Assembly (NCBI GenBank): GCA_004835665.1
Contig: RBKR01000026.1
Location: forward strand, 930,001 to 994,000
Source of the DNA: Phoma sp. XZ068
Lineage: Eukaryota; Ascomycota; Dothideomycetes; Pleosporales; Didymellaceae
DNA length: 64,000 nucleotides
Direction of reading: 5' to 3'
A program made the position numbers and the translations under genes. Of the stretch, positions 18,390-30,153 are shown in pieces. Each line of letters starts with the position of its first letter. The stretch's first letter is position 1. The notes under the pieces were generated by a model. It made no database searches. It worked only from the letters and a program-made list of their open reading frames with translations, and was not told the origin of the DNA.

Positions 18390-20630
18390 CAGAAGGTGTG
18401 TTTAACTACTGTATAGATGCGCTGTGCTGACTTGTTGCAGTTGCTGTGTATACAAGCGACAGGCAAAAGCCCTTGATTGCAGGACAAGCTCGAGTTCTGT
18501 CTGGCGCACGGCTGATGGTAGTGTACGTCAGTCCTGGCTAGGCGCTTGCGCGTGCAGTGAAAGGAGCAGAGGATACTGGGGCAGGGACAGTGCATGAGTC
18601 CGCCAGAGCAGATCAGGAGGCGGTTCATCTGCGCCTATGCTGTGTAGCCACAGGTGATATACTATCGTGTCTCGTACAGCAATAGATGGAGTTGATAGTA
18701 TTTTTTTCCCGCGGGCCACAAGGAAGCCCGCGACACAACCAGCACTGTTGCGCGTTGGTGAAGACATTGCCTGCTTGCACAAGTCGCTGAGATCGGGTGC
18801 GTGACCGCCTCAGCTGGCCGCTATGGCAGTCAGCTCGAGTGTCGATGCGCACAGACTGCGCGGTGAACTAGGACGGTATTTGATTCAGAGGTACAGCCCC
18901 AGGTGTAGTAATGCGCATTTGGAGGTTGTTGGTATATTGCTGTGCTCGTAGCCAAAGTAAACTGTGGTCTGGGCTCCACGCGCTAACCTCGGCAGCTAAT
19001 TTAGCTTCCGCTAGCGGCCCGAAAAATCGCCTACAATTGCAGATCGCCAGAATTAATGCGTGTTCAGGCCAGTCAACTGCTTGGTCAGCAGGAATTGAGT
19101 GGTTCAGCGATATGGCGAGAGCCTCCTCACTTCCTTTCGTGGAATGGATTCGCCAAGAGAATGACATTGTGCGTTTCCTGCACTCAGTACTGCCTGCGCG
19201 GTATTTTCGCTGTGGGTGGGCTCAAGCCCTGGCTGTTTTTGACTTGGCGCACAGTTGCACCACCAGCAAGGCCATGTCTTTCAGCAAGAGTGACTGAAAT
19301 ATCTTACGTTATTGTCACTTGGATCCTCTCTTCCGTCTCTCATTGGGTATCTGGTGCGCCGATAGACGGCGGCGCTCTGTTCCGGTACAATTCGCTTCAC
19401 ATGATTCGCAGTGACATTCAGGGTTGGGCCCTTAATCATCGCGTTGTTGGGCTTCGGTGTGTTGGTCCGCCTTACGCTGAACGCTCTTCAATGCCTGCTC
19501 ATTTCTGCTCGTTCTGGTTGCGGGGGCCACCAGTGTCTCGCGCGTTGCAACTTCGTCTTGTACGGTTCATCAACGATCCGAACAAGATTGACGATATCTT
19601 CCTTCTAAGCTGGGTGCTGATTAACCCTTTCTAATCTTATTTTCTAGAGTTATGGCCAGGTGGTTCAGTCTTACAAAGGGTCTGAAGGTAGCAAGACATT
19701 GCACGGTACCCGCCCTGCTTGAAAAGTGTTCTAACACAATCAGCCCCAGTTAGCTTGGCTAAGAACCAGTACCCCCTTCAATTCAGCACGATGTCAGTGG
19801 TCTCGGCTGCAAAGTTAAATGTCACTTCTTTCTGGACTGTTTTCCGAATCCTCCGGAGTATTGGGCTGATATGCGGAGCAAACCTCACGCAGTTTTGGAA
19901 TTCGTCAATCTCCCCGGCGGAAATAGTAGAGAGGCAGGCTAGGTAGAGAAACCTGCTAAGAACACCTTGGTGGTGTAGAGGCTCCTCGCCGCTATCTACA
20001 TAGCCCTTTGACCTTGAGGCGCTGCACCCCCCCCCCCCCCCCCGGTTGCTAATTTTTCTCTACCTTGCTTGCCTTTTCTGCCGAAGCTTGGATCGAGGCT
20101 GAGGCCAGGCTCACCAATTTTGTGCGATGCTCGGTGAGCGGCATTTCCAGCATGTACGGCCTTGAGCTGTACTCCCCTCAATATAAGGGCTTCGAGGCGA
20201 GCTGGCCTTCCCCGGTACTGTGTGCTGGGGAGGCTTCTTCGACGGCTACTGCTGCATTGTTAGCTCCCTTCATCCCCTTTTATTTCGCGGCTGCGGTGAC
20301 GGCGGCGAGAATGGCATCAACGTGTTGTCATCGTTGGCTGCGTTGCTGGTCAGTGACGAGGAATCTGACGGCGATTAGTTTCTGGAGGGCTTGTCGCTGA
20401 GCACCGTCGTAATTAGGCGCAGAAAGGTCATCAAAATGGGCAGGTCGTCGTTGAGGAAGGGGGCAGACTGAAGGATACCGCGATTCTAAACGGCCGTGGT
20501 GAAGTGACAAAATGCTGACGTGGCGTCGTTATCACAGACAGTGCTTCGTGGCGGCGCCCAGACTTAGAACAGTTGGTCCTCTTAGGCAATAGGTCACCGG
20601 TTGAGACGGTCTTGTAATGGTAGGGACATC
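18390..20630. other. Long region without a supportable gene; possible decayed sequence
   Basis: About 2.2 kb with many short overlapping frames (the longest, 19056-19634 on the plus strand, 192 codons, has no protein-like features). Minus-strand pieces at 20500-20280 read like broken coding sequence (AQRQALQKLIAVRF, then HVDAILAAVTAAAK after a stop). This may be remnants of an old gene or transposon. A 17 bp C run lies at 20027-20043. Confidence 0.35.
20027..20043. repeat. Poly-C tract of 17 bp
   Basis: Uninterrupted C run following gctgca. Such runs are uncommon in this genome style and prone to length error. Confidence 0.9.
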
Positions 20631-20633
20631 CTG

Positions 20634-21136
20634 TTAACCCTCACCAATAAATGTGTAGAATAGTGGTGGCGCGGCGGGCGCTTGTTTCGGGGTGGGCAGG
20701 TCAACGAAAACAGGCTCGGTTCCACGCTCATCATCACTCTCCCTAGCCAAAGACCTTCTAGATAGCAAGGATAGCTTGTTGAGAGGCTTTGGTGAAGTTA
20801 TGTGTGGCGCCTCGTCGAGCAGCGGCGATAGAACTTCAGGGGACCTTCTCGCCCAAAGGTGTTGTCGAAGGGATGCCAAGACCGTTAGGCGGGTATACGT
20901 CGGAGTGCTCCGGGCTTGACAATAGGCTACTTATACCTAAGAGACTTGAGTAGGGAGATGCTTGTGGTGACTGAAGTTCGCAGAGGGCGAGGGAGCTCAG
21001 GGATGACGACCTCGGAGCTCGGTAATATGGTGAGCATCAGTGACTGGCGACTAGTCAGGTAACAAACAAATGGCATCACCACTTTTCGAAGCTTTTTCGT
21101 GCGTAATGGTTGAAAATGGTGAACGCAGGTGGGCAA
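20634..21136 (-). CDS. Possible two-exon small disordered protein, 117-137 aa
   Basis: Exon 1 ends at 20937 at a GTATAAG donor. An 89 bp intron contains CGCCTAACGG as branch site and ends ...GCGAG. Exon 2 is 20847-20634. The junction keeps phase (AG|A = Arg), giving SLLKSLRRSPEVLSPLLDE across it. The start could be the ATG at 21136 (137 aa) or at 21076 (117 aa). The protein is Leu/Pro/Ser-rich with several basic-proline patches and ends LFYTFIGEG. No family is recognised. The phase-preserving intron with a consensus branch site is the main support. Confidence 0.4.
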
Positions 21137-21953
21137 TCATAAACAAGGCTGCACGTGGCGGCACGGATGAGCGTCTTCCTATCATCTCAAGTTGACGTCA
21201 TGCCATCGAATGAAATGCCAAGGACAGCGCACTGTTCAAGAACGATAATGAAGCAAGGGGAATTCGTGCTTTCCCTTCGGAGAATGGTTGAATGTCTGAG
21301 AGAAAAGGATCGCGTCTCAATAAAGCACGGTGAGCGTGTCCTCGCCCAAGTTTTCAATGCCAAGTGGTCAAAAGGACTATCCTCTTGTGACTACTCCACC
21401 GCCTGAGTACCAGCTTCAACAATTTGAAGTGGGAAGCATGGACGTCTCACCTTGGGTCACAATAGAGTATTAACGTTTGCGACACCTGTCAAAGCAAAAG
21501 CACCGTGGTACGGTAGCGCGGGGAAGTGTCAACAGATCTCTCAGGCCCCTGACTTTTTACTTTGTCGCTCACTCGTTAGTCAAGACCAGAGCACTTGCGC
21601 GAGATGGCATATAGATTCGAATGGAATGAATGCACGTACAACGGTCTCTCGCTGCGTTTGGCAGAGCCAAACGATGAAGCGTATGCCTGGAGCCTGTGAT
21701 GAATGAAGCACTCCACAAACCAGAGGCAAGGTGCAAGAGCTCTGCTGACTCCAGGCAAGTACACCTGCTCGTTCCAGCTGACGATGAGAATGCTTCTATC
21801 CGGTGCTAGGTTATTGTCGTAGTTATGTCATCTGCTTGGCGAAATGGACGGACGTGTATGCAAATGCTGAATATGCTGAACTATACAAAGATATGGTATA
21901 TATGGTTTTGGGGTTATCCAAGTCCGCAACCCAATTCACCCCATCAGAGGCTC
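21137..21953. other. Spacer without a supportable gene
   Basis: About 800 bp, only short frames, no domain signals. Confidence 0.35.
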
Positions 21954-23511
21954 TCAAGACGCAGTCATGCCTCGGTGTCCGACATTACGGTACCCTCCTT
22001 TGCCTCTGTGTGGCCTGCGACAAGGCCGCGGTCTAGATGGCGCTTCAGCGACTGTGTATGTACTTCTTACGGTCCCCATACGCCTCACTACCTCCTGGCT
22101 GACGACCTTGTCGAACGTACAGTCTGCTATAGCTTTCTTTTTGAGCAGCTCAATCTCCCTCACCATGTCGCGCATGGTCCTCTCAAACTCCTTGTTCACG
22201 CTGCTCATCGCACTCTCGCCTTTCTTCCATACTTGCTCGTCAACCTCCTCCCCCGCCTCCTCGGCCACAACTCTCCCCTTCTCTCTTACCTCATCCAGCG
22301 CATACCCTGCTTCGCGCTGCATTGCCTCCTCCCCGTCGGCCCTAATCTGTTTCAACTCTTCTCTGTGGCTCTCAACCGCTTCTTCAAACTCCAATGCCGC
22401 GGTGTTTTGGCGCTCTTCCACACGGCCAAGGGCGTGATCGTGCATCTTCTGGAGCTGGGGCTGGAGGTGTGCAAGCAGGTGTGGGAGTACAGCGAGGCCT
22501 AGCGGTGTGAGGTTGGGGGCATGCAACTCAGATGTTTGTGAAGACTCGGAGGTGGAGGATGAGAAGGAGGCAGGGAGGGCGAAGAGGGCAGGTAACAGCG
22601 TGGGGAGGACGTCGGACAGGGCTTTTGTGAGGACAGCGGGAAGGTGGCGGCGGACAACGCGGGTGATGGCTTCGGTTTGGAAGTCATGCTCGGCTTGGTC
22701 GCTCGAGCTTGGGCCTGGGCTTAGCTTGGAGGCGAATGGGGATGTGGCAAGCTCAGTGGGTGAAGAGATCTGAGGCGGAGACTCGGCTCCAGCCTTGCGT
22801 CTGTAGGGCGGGGGCGATGTTGAAGAACTCGATACTGTGCATGTGAGCATTTCAACATAGGATTGCAGGGACTTTGCAGGACTCACCTCGCCTCGGCCGC
22901 TTGCGAGAACTGTCCGCATACGGCGGAGTAAGAGAAGGCCCAAACACAGTCCAGTCAGCCTTGTTGTATTCCTTGGAATAGTAATCAGCGACCGGAAAAC
23001 CGTGGAGCTTCTCCTTCCCGCTGACGATCCGCTGATAAGGCACTCTCTGGTTCACGTGGAGCCACTTGCGATCGAAGACAATAGCCAAGGTTGTTGCTTT
23101 GGCGAGTTGCACTAGCTCATTGAAAGAAGCAACAGCGCTAGGCTCAGGCTTGGGCGCGAAGGCTTCCAGGCGCGGGCACCAGAGTGGACATGGTTGTTTG
23201 AGCCTCAGGGAGAGTGTTGTGATGTCGGGAGACCTTGGGTTGCGGACGATCTCATTGAGTCGAGCTTGTGGAGTGAATACAGTTGCAGCGCTACCGGGCG
23301 TGCGAGGGAGTAAGTTGTCAGCGTCATACTGGGCAACGAACGCTTGTTCGTCTTTGGCGCCGTATAGGTCAGCACATGTTCTCAGCATGATCGTCACCTG
23401 ATTGCGCTGCTCGTGGTGCTGGATGCGCATGGAAAACGACAGTGACAATGGTTCTGCAGTAAGATATACAAGCACAGGAAAGCCATGCTTGCCACCATTC
23501 GAATTGCTCAT
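21954..23511 (-). CDS. Unknown two-exon protein with C-terminal coiled coil, 501 aa
   Basis: Exons are 23511-22887 and 22834-21954. The 52 bp intron (GTGAGT...CACAG) joins RKRPRR to VSSSSTSPPPYRRK in frame. I start at MSNSNGGKHGF (23511) because the 20 upstream codons are not protein-like in context. Residues 1-205 look folded, mixed alpha/beta, with conserved-looking blocks such as WCPRLEAFAPKPEPSA and ATTLAIVFDRKWLHVNQR. Residues 205-285 are disordered with a KRPRR nuclear-type signal at the exon junction. Residues 285-345 are hydrophobic helical, and 355-460 form a charged coiled coil (EEAVESHREELKQIRADGEE). The Arg/Gly-rich tail ends at a stop at 21954. The family is unknown to me. Confidence 0.75.
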
Positions 23512-25304
23512 TGTTACTAAAGATGTCTCGCTCTCACAATTAACAATGCACGCAGCTCTTTCACTCACCAAAGTCCCCCTTGCAGCGACTCACTGACTCA
23601 CCAACTCACCACTCACTACAAGGGAACCCGCCCACCCAGGCTTTGTGAGCAGCCTTGGCTCTTGTGTTGTGGCAGCTGCAGTTCGCCTTCCTCCACCGCT
23701 GCCGTCGTACCTGCGGCCGCTGCAAGCCTGAGAACCACCCCTCGGGCGGCAGAAGACCGACGCCTGTGCTGAAGCAGAGTCGAGCCAGAGCAGAGTCGTC
23801 GAGTCCGCTGCGTGCCCGAGGCCTTGTGAAGGTCGCAAGGATGGTGGACTGAGTCGAGCAAGCGGCGCGCAGAGACGGGAAGGGGCGACGGCTTTGGCAG
23901 ACAATAGCTATCTCGTCGAGGTACGCGCATAAGGTGTTGCGTTGTGCGCAATGGTTGGCGTGTCGTGCGCGGTGGGTGTTGAGTCGAGGCTGCGCGTGGT
24001 CGCGTTGTGTCGAGGTTGTGGTCGCGCCTGAGGTGGCTGGTGCCTGGTGCCAAGCCGCCATCACGTGGGGCTTGGCACTCGTCTCGAGTATCTTCGTCCG
24101 AGTTTGTGCCGACACCACCGATGGTTCTGGTTCTGTGCTAATTACTGGTTGGCTCGCAGCGACAGAGCAGCAACCAATGTCCTGTTGCTTGTCTTCGATG
24201 ATTGTCAAAATGAAACTGTGCGAAGAGGCGGCACTCGGACAGAAAAGCGCATACGTTGGTCTACCATGCCCATCGACGTGGGTACCAACGCATATTGCAT
24301 CTGACCGAAATGGTACCTGGGGTGAATCGAAGTGACTTGCCGGCTCTGTTCTGGAAACACACAATTCGCATGTGCTAATAGCTTCGTCCTCTCAGCTTGG
24401 TGAGTTCGGAGAGGAGGACCACCCGGCGGTGCCTAAGCCGCCGCTTTCGCTGCAGGTGTCTACAACGTCCAGCGTTGATCCAGGTCTCACGGAGCCGTCG
24501 GACGAACAACCTAGCACCGCCGTCAGCTCGACCAATGCACCATTCCTTATAGTGCCTCTGCTTACGTTCCTGGGACTGAACGGGGCCGAACACGAGCGCA
24601 ATACTGGACATTGACGGCACAGTGCAACCTCTAATTTCAGTGTATTCTAGGCCTCATGGCTCGCTACTGTTAGCGCCTCGGAGTATCGCACACCGCATCT
24701 ATCGACTCACCATAGTACGATTAGATTGAGGTGGTTAGGACAAAGACAACCGTGAGGATACCTGAGTACTGCTGCGCAGTAACAGCCCATCTTTTGTCTC
24801 TCGAATACACAATGCAGCTGTTACGTTCCGATCCACCGGTTCATGCTCCTTCCTCGTCTTCCCCAGCGTCGTCGTCTCGTACAAGCTAGTCAAAAGACGA
24901 AGCGTGTCACTGAAATTTTGGAGCACATGGCCATACAAGCGAAGTGGAACGGAGTGGAAATCCAATATGGGATGGTGGCTAAGACATGCCCCTAAATTGG
25001 AGCTGCCTATATCTAAGCGTTGGCTTTTGTCAGGTACAGGCATCAAGAGATGGAGATAGCGATGGAGAAGCGGCCATACTGTCGTGGCTTAGCATTGCAT
25101 TATGGAACCTACCTACAGGTTTGGCAGACGACAAAAAGCTACACCAACTGAATTCTCCCAACGTTCCTAAGTGTCCTGGCTCTTTAGCGTGTATCACAAC
25201 GACAATGAGCCGCATGTGTGTGCGCGATCCTAGCAGTCACAATGGCTCCTTTGTCTGTGTGATCGGGTAGGTACTAAAGCATTTCTCAATTGTCTAATTT
25301 CCAC
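23512..25304. other. Spacer with uncertain frames on both strands
   Basis: A minus-strand frame at 24364-23606 (252 codons) and a plus-strand frame at 23934-24335 overlap. Both are rich in Arg, Ala, Cys and Ser and lack domain features. A CGRC plus Lys/Pro cluster on the plus strand near 23720 hints at a Zn2Cys6-type finger, but the remaining cysteines are absent. 24,400-25,300 shows nothing I can support. Confidence 0.35.
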
Positions 25305-25746
25305 CTAAATACTGTCAGCGAGATTCTCGGTGGTGCTTGAACCTCCGCACTTATAACTACAGTTATCGCAGCGGAAGAAGACTGTTGATCCTTCGTCCGC
25401 TCCTCGCAGTTGCATTTCCCTGAAACAGGTCGCTGTATTGTCGCAGGCGGGACATCTTTCAGATGTTTTGGCCCACGTCTCTACATGATAATGGTCAAGT
25501 GTCTGGACGTCGCTGCGCTTGGCTTGAAGGGCAGAGGGAAATGCATTTGGTTTGAATGAGCTTTGAGTGGAAGGGGGCCATTGATCCGAAATGGAAGTTA
25601 GCCCATCGATGACAAGAGTCTTCGCAAGATGTACTTGGATTTGGCGTTTTGCAACACTGGCATTCAATATTCTGCACTTCAGGAGCAACTCGTTCCAGCA
25701 AGTTGCCACAGTCTGTGCAAAAGAGTAGAGTGCCAACTAACGACAT
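25305..25746 (-). pseudogene. RPA12: RNA polymerase I subunit RPA12 (A12.2), frameshifted copy
   Basis: RPA12 is the small, TFIIS-like subunit of RNA polymerase I needed for RNA cleavage and termination. The N-terminal zinc ribbon is present from the ATG at 25746: FCTDCGNLLE, then CQCC about 19 residues later. In a second frame the linker FKPNAFPSALQAKRSDVQTL and the C-terminal ribbon appear: CPAC, the acidic loop QLRGADEGSTVFF (normally QLRSADEG) and CDNC. The two halves are one base out of phase. The switch must lie between about 25640 and 25570, just after CKTPNP. No intron with normal ends puts the halves in one frame while keeping all zinc cysteines. The essential copy is presumably elsewhere; this looks like a degenerate duplicate. 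A sequencing error is the alternative. Confidence 0.75.
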
Positions 25747-25859
25747 GTCTATGGGTGTTGAATGTAGAATGAGGAGCAATAAAACCCAGGCGTATCAAAA
25801 CATTAAAGAACCATGCCACCAGCGCCAAGGCGACAAGGCAGCAGGCTTGGCCAAGCAGC

Positions 25860-25885
25860 CCCCCCCCCCACACACACACATACAT
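25860..25885. repeat. C run followed by CA microsatellite
   Basis: About ten C residues run directly into (CA)n near 25,860-25,882. Short simple repeat. Confidence 0.8.
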
Positions 25886-26202
25886 TCTGGGTCCACTTTC
25901 ACGGGCGAACGCATCTTCTGGGTCGCATCGAGTGAACCGTCGTTGAAAAATCGAAGTAACGGCATCTCATGCGCGTGTCGGATCATCCGCGCGACCACAC
26001 ATGCAGGTAAGTGATGCAAAGCCGGCATGTCCATAGCTTGGGTTAATGTATCCGGACGGCGTTATTGTACTTTCGTAAGAGGCACATCCACCACGAGGTC
26101 ATAGTGCTCATCCAAGGATGACAGCTGCAGCTAACGGCAGTCTGGCGTAAATTGCTAGTCTTCTTCTAGGACGCTAATGTAAGATGCTGGGGTGATTGAC
26201 GA
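25886..26202. other. Spacer, nothing recognised
   Basis: About 315 bp upstream of the RPA12-like copy with no gene or site I can support. Confidence 0.35.
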
Positions 26203-26502
26203 CTACAACTGAACGGATCGTTCAGACCATGTTGACGCGAGCCAGGACTCTTGAAAAGATTCATACGCCAAACACAGCCACTCTCCGAAATCGGTGGTCT
26301 CTAGTTGGCCAATTGCCTTCATGTCTATGAAGGGAGGTTTCCGTGTGAACGACTCTTCAAGTCGACGGCTTAGTACGGCGATCTCCTCTTGGGATTCTTT
26401 CGCACATTCGATTAGAGACTCCGGCTCACTAGGACATGGCAAAGGCTTCTCAATGTCCTCCATCAGGCCGGCTACCTTCCATTCTAGACCAGTGAGCTCC
26501 AT
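26203..26502 (-). CDS. Small acidic helical protein, 99 aa
   Basis: The frame starts at an ATG at 26502 (MELTGLEWKVAGLMED). It is Glu/Leu/Ser-rich and almost entirely helix-forming (ECAKESQEEIAVLSRRLEE), followed by FGEWLCLAYESFQESWL. No signal peptide or membrane segment. The composition is protein-like and a TATA-like A/T-rich stretch lies upstream (26600-26640), but no family is recognised. Confidence 0.45.
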   Translation of the reverse strand: MELTGLEWKVAGLMEDIEKPLPCPSEPESLIECAKESQEEIAVLSRRLEESFTRKPPFIDMKAIGQLETTDFGEWLCLAYESFQESWLASTWSERSVQL

Positions 26503-26901
26503 GGATTATTAAGGTTGAGACTGGCGTAATGCTGAGCTGCTTTTGGAATGCTACTGATTACGAGTTTGAGTTGACTTTTGTTGTTTGGTGTGTTGGATTT
26601 AGGTGAGATGGCAGATTATATTTCTTGTATGTGTATTTTAGCCTTATTGGGGTGGTGTTAAATGGCCATGTGAAGCTTCAAGCAAATATACATAACTTCA
26701 ACATGCCCATCAGCTACACTCGACACGGGCATTGTATAGGAACAGTGAACACGGCAAGAAGAGTATGTAGGTTATCAGCAAAGCGACTAACTTTGAGGTC
26801 TTATGTACAAGCCTCGAAACGGACAGACTCAGCCAGTATTAGGCGAATGGCTGAGACAAAAGACACAAGGGGATGGGCGATGGAACCAAGCGTTGTCTGT
26901 T
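26503..26901. other. Spacer, nothing recognised
   Basis: About 400 bp, moderately A/T rich, with a 100-codon plus-strand frame lacking protein-like features. Confidence 0.35.
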
Positions 26902-27506
26902 CTAATGCTCTCCCTTTGAGGGCTTGAATGCTACGAACTTGATCAAAGCAATGTTTGAGTCATGTGACATCGCACGAGGCGTGTGTTTGAATTTGATAAG
27001 GTCCAAATACGAAGTGATACGATCGACACCAACAACCTTGCTTAGGATGAAGTTGAAGTCACCGATAGAGTTCCTGCCTGCTCTATTAGATGCACCCTGA
27101 ATTTCCTCCGGCGCACAATCCACTACATGAACCTGAATTACCTTCCTTTCAACATGCGCCTTCAATGCACTTGACTGATTAGATGCTGCTGAACAGTAGG
27201 TGCTACGCGCAATCAAATGCGAGCGTCAGCGCACTGGCTATGTTATGGACGTTCCTGGTCGATTAAAACTCACTCAAGCTGACAACACTGTGACCACGCC
27301 TGTACCAAGCACCAATAGCGTTGAAAGTGATGTTCTTGAGCGCTGATGGGCTGCAATAACTCTGGCGAGAAGATTTCAGCGAGGCCGCAATAACGAATGC
27401 GCCGCTGCTGAATTGTGAGCACTTCCAGGCTGCCCACTGATCTGGCCCTTCTGACTGTCACGAATTCATCAGCATCGCAGTTACCGTCGTCGCCGCCGGT
27501 GCCCAT
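26902..27506 (-). CDS. Unknown two-exon protein, 177 aa
   Basis: Exons are 27506-27274 and 27202-26902. The 71 bp intron begins GTGAGT and ends GCGTAG, and the junction codon GA|C keeps frame (CCQLD-TYCSAAS). Exon 1 encodes an acidic start (MGTGGDDGNCDADEF) and a mixed alpha/beta-looking stretch (VGSLEVLTIQQRRIRYCG). Exon 2 encodes ERKVIQVHVVDCAPEEIQG and a C-terminal part with FNFILSKVVGVDRI. No membrane segment or signal. The strong donor and acceptor and continuous composition support the gene. The function is unknown. Confidence 0.55.
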
Positions 27507-28922
27507 GTCCTATATATGCTCTGTAATCCTCCAATTTTCGGCCAACACACACGATCGCACTCTCAAGAACATTACATAAGCGGGGATCTGGTTGGGACAG
27601 CGCTTGGCCTGGAGCAACTTATGTCGGGTTAAGCAGGTATGAAGCCGGTCACCCAGCCCAGGGCAAAGATGCCGGGTTCCCCGTCAAGGTCGAAGACCGT
27701 AACTATTCCGCTCATCCGATGCTCGCGGCTGGGGCTATCAGACCAGGTTCTGGGCCATGCGGCCGAGTATATAGACACGGAACAGCACGCAGTCTCTTTT
27801 ATTCCCACAACGAGGGCTCATGTCTGTTGGAACCATTTGCTCGTGTGAACAGGGCACCGGGGCGTCTTGTTCGAGGCTGTCAGTTTCTGGTTCATGATAG
27901 CGTACATTGTGTTTAGCTCCTTCTTCAACTGCGTGCATGCACTTTCCTAAGCTGCCTTCGCTAAACCTTCGGCAGTGGCTTTCATCTAACACTCATCAGC
28001 GGCTGTTCAAAAAGCTTTACTCAAACTCCAGTTCTTGACAAAGGCTGACAGCATACAATTTACCACTACGGTTTGTGCATTCACCCGTTAATGCGAGGAC
28101 GACCTCGTTGGCAAGATTTACCCTCTCGTGTTTACCTCGATACTGCTTAGCTATTGTATCGCAGCTCCCGTGCAAGTTTGCACATCGAATTTTTGCTACG
28201 GTTTCGCGAAATGTATAGCGCTGGGCTTTGAAATGAATAATCTGGCTGTGTTAACTTCTACATAGAAATTGTGGGTTAGATATCCTCTGGTTTAGTCCCC
28301 TGAGAGTGAGTATACCTCCATTAGGTCTGCGGGAAGCAAAGTTTAGGAATCTGTTAAATAACGACACTTACTTGAAGCCAAGCGCGAAGAAAAGAGAGTC
28401 GAGATCAGGGGACCGGCGATTGCCAATTGAACGAATGACTTCTTGGTTACATCCTGCTTCTATCTGCTGTAGGCACGACACTATTTTTTCCTCTTTAAAA
28501 ACCCGCCTTTGTTTCAGTTCTAGTATACAAAGGAAACTGCTAGTAGTAATTAATAGGAACCCTCTTTACATGTTGTTGCTCTTATTAGTACCTAACACTT
28601 CACCCTGTACCCCCTAGTGTAGTACACCGTACTTGCTCCTATTATCTGCTATAATGTTAGCTTAAAGTAAATATATAACTTGGTGGATCTAAAGATACAT
28701 TGTGTACAGACGTTTGCTAGAACAACACAGAGCGTGTTAAGATGGTTTACAAAAAAATACATTGTGCACAAGCTACGCTTACTACAGAATAGAGGTACCC
28801 TAGACATATATAATCTGTCGTTATTTCCTGAAGTTCTACTATCAGCAATTTGCACAACAGATCAACTCCTACCCAAGAACACGTCCAGAAACAGTTGCAA
28901 TCTAATACAATATTGCGTTATA
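27507..28922. other. Long spacer, A/T content rising toward 28.5-28.9 kb
   Basis: About 1.4 kb. 27,600-27,850 is G/C-rich with a short plus-strand frame, and I find no tRNA or 5S structure in it. 28,480-28,900 is clearly A/T-richer with many TA steps, which might be an old RIP-affected remnant or simply promoter sequence of the coiled-coil gene that follows. Confidence 0.35.
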
Positions 28923-29472
28923 ATGGCTTCTACAATGGACTCTGCTATTGTTGACGAGATTCAATGGCTCAAGGTAGAGGCTCAAACCCTAATTCGTAAA
29001 TACTACTCGCCTTCCTATACCCCACCCCGCGACGACGTAAGCAGGATGATCGAAATAGTTGGCCTGATGGCAAAGAAGGCTGTCGATCAACCACAGAAAG
29101 TCATCGAGCAAACTGAAACCCTTAAGTCCCAGATCGTGGCCTTGCAAGACAAGCTGGAATTAACTCAACGTGATTTGATTGAGACGCGAAAAGTGTCTAC
29201 TTATTGGCAAAATAAAGCCAAAGGCGCAGACCTCTTCGACCAAGAGTTGAAAAAGGTACAAGACGAACTTCTCCACACGAAGGGAGAGCGGGACACTTGG
29301 AAATCAAAAGCCGAAGCTGCGGACACCATTCTTGTCACACTGAACAAAGACAGCGGAAACGATGATGCTGGAGAAGCTTGAAGACATGAAGGGTACACTA
29401 GCTGGGCTTGACAGCAACCTTGATAAGCTAGAGCAGATGATGGCTTTGAACAACCAGTTGCCGGAATGGTAG
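28923..29472 (+). pseudogene. Coiled-coil protein gene split by a +1 frameshift
   Basis: The ATG at 28923 begins a 152-residue frame (MASTMDSAIVDEIQWL) that stops at 29381. Residues 15-45 are helical with a YYSPSYTPPRDD break. Residues 45-140 form coiled coil (LKSQIVALQDKLELTQRDL and a second block LKKVQDELLHTKGERDTW). The heptads resume in the next frame from about 29363: MLEKLEDMKGTLAGLDSNL, ending LPEW at a TAG at 29470-29472. No GT donor lies between the halves, so a one-base loss or gain between about 29350 and 29365 is the simplest reading; the undamaged protein would be about 180 residues. The truncated form might still be made. Family unknown. Confidence 0.6.
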
Positions 29473-30153
29473 TAACTAACAACGAACGCGACGTCAAATT
29501 CCCTAGATCTCATTACAAAACCGCAATAAACAACATAGGTAGGAAATATAAGAAGAGGTTACACACTCATTACATTTATAGGATTTCAGTATAAATGTTT
29601 GTATTTCTGTCGACGATTATGTTACATTGCTTCTACCGTTAAATCAACGCTAACCTGGTTGTTCGCGTCGAGCGTGCTATATTATAGGTGCAAGTTATCA
29701 TGACGTGATATATGCGGCCTAAATTGCAGAACACATCCAAGCTGGTCTGGTTAGCTAAGTTGCATTCAACATTTGCGTAACAAGTTAAAAAACTTATAGT
29801 TTACAAATATTATTACAGTATGTTTTACGCATGGTGGTGCAGCTGGATGCCCAGTAACTAGGACATACAATGCCCAATGGGGGAGCTATGATCTCACCTC
29901 AAGCAGAAGTCAAGATCTTGTGTATACACGGGCTTTGGTATGCGTGGAACTATTAACTGAAGCTATAAAGAGATTGAGTTACATCACCATGATGCATACA
30001 TGTAGAACAAAGTAGGCGATGTGGCAGGAAAGAATTTGTAGCAAGCTATAGTGGAACTAAAGAGATCATAGTCTCCAATTTCGAGAAGATATCGTTGAAT
30101 CCGTTGCTCACCTGAGGAGTTAGTGGTGAAATCTTGCGTCGAAATGACATTGT
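29473..30153. other. Spacer between coiled-coil gene and epoxide hydrolase
   Basis: About 680 bp, A/T-rich in places, no gene or RNA recognised. Confidence 0.4.

Noticed and set aside
19056..19634. 192-codon plus-strand frame
   Set aside because: Composition is Trp/Cys/Arg-rich and irregular, with no domain, signal or splice context; likely chance.
23606..24364. 252-codon minus-strand frame
   Set aside because: Arg/Ala/Ser/Cys-rich with low-complexity character, overlapped by open frames on both strands, no recognisable domain. Kept only as a possibility.
27590..27730. G/C-rich stretch that might be a tRNA or 5S rRNA gene
   Set aside because: No cloverleaf arms, TPsiC-loop consensus or 5S internal control region could be found.
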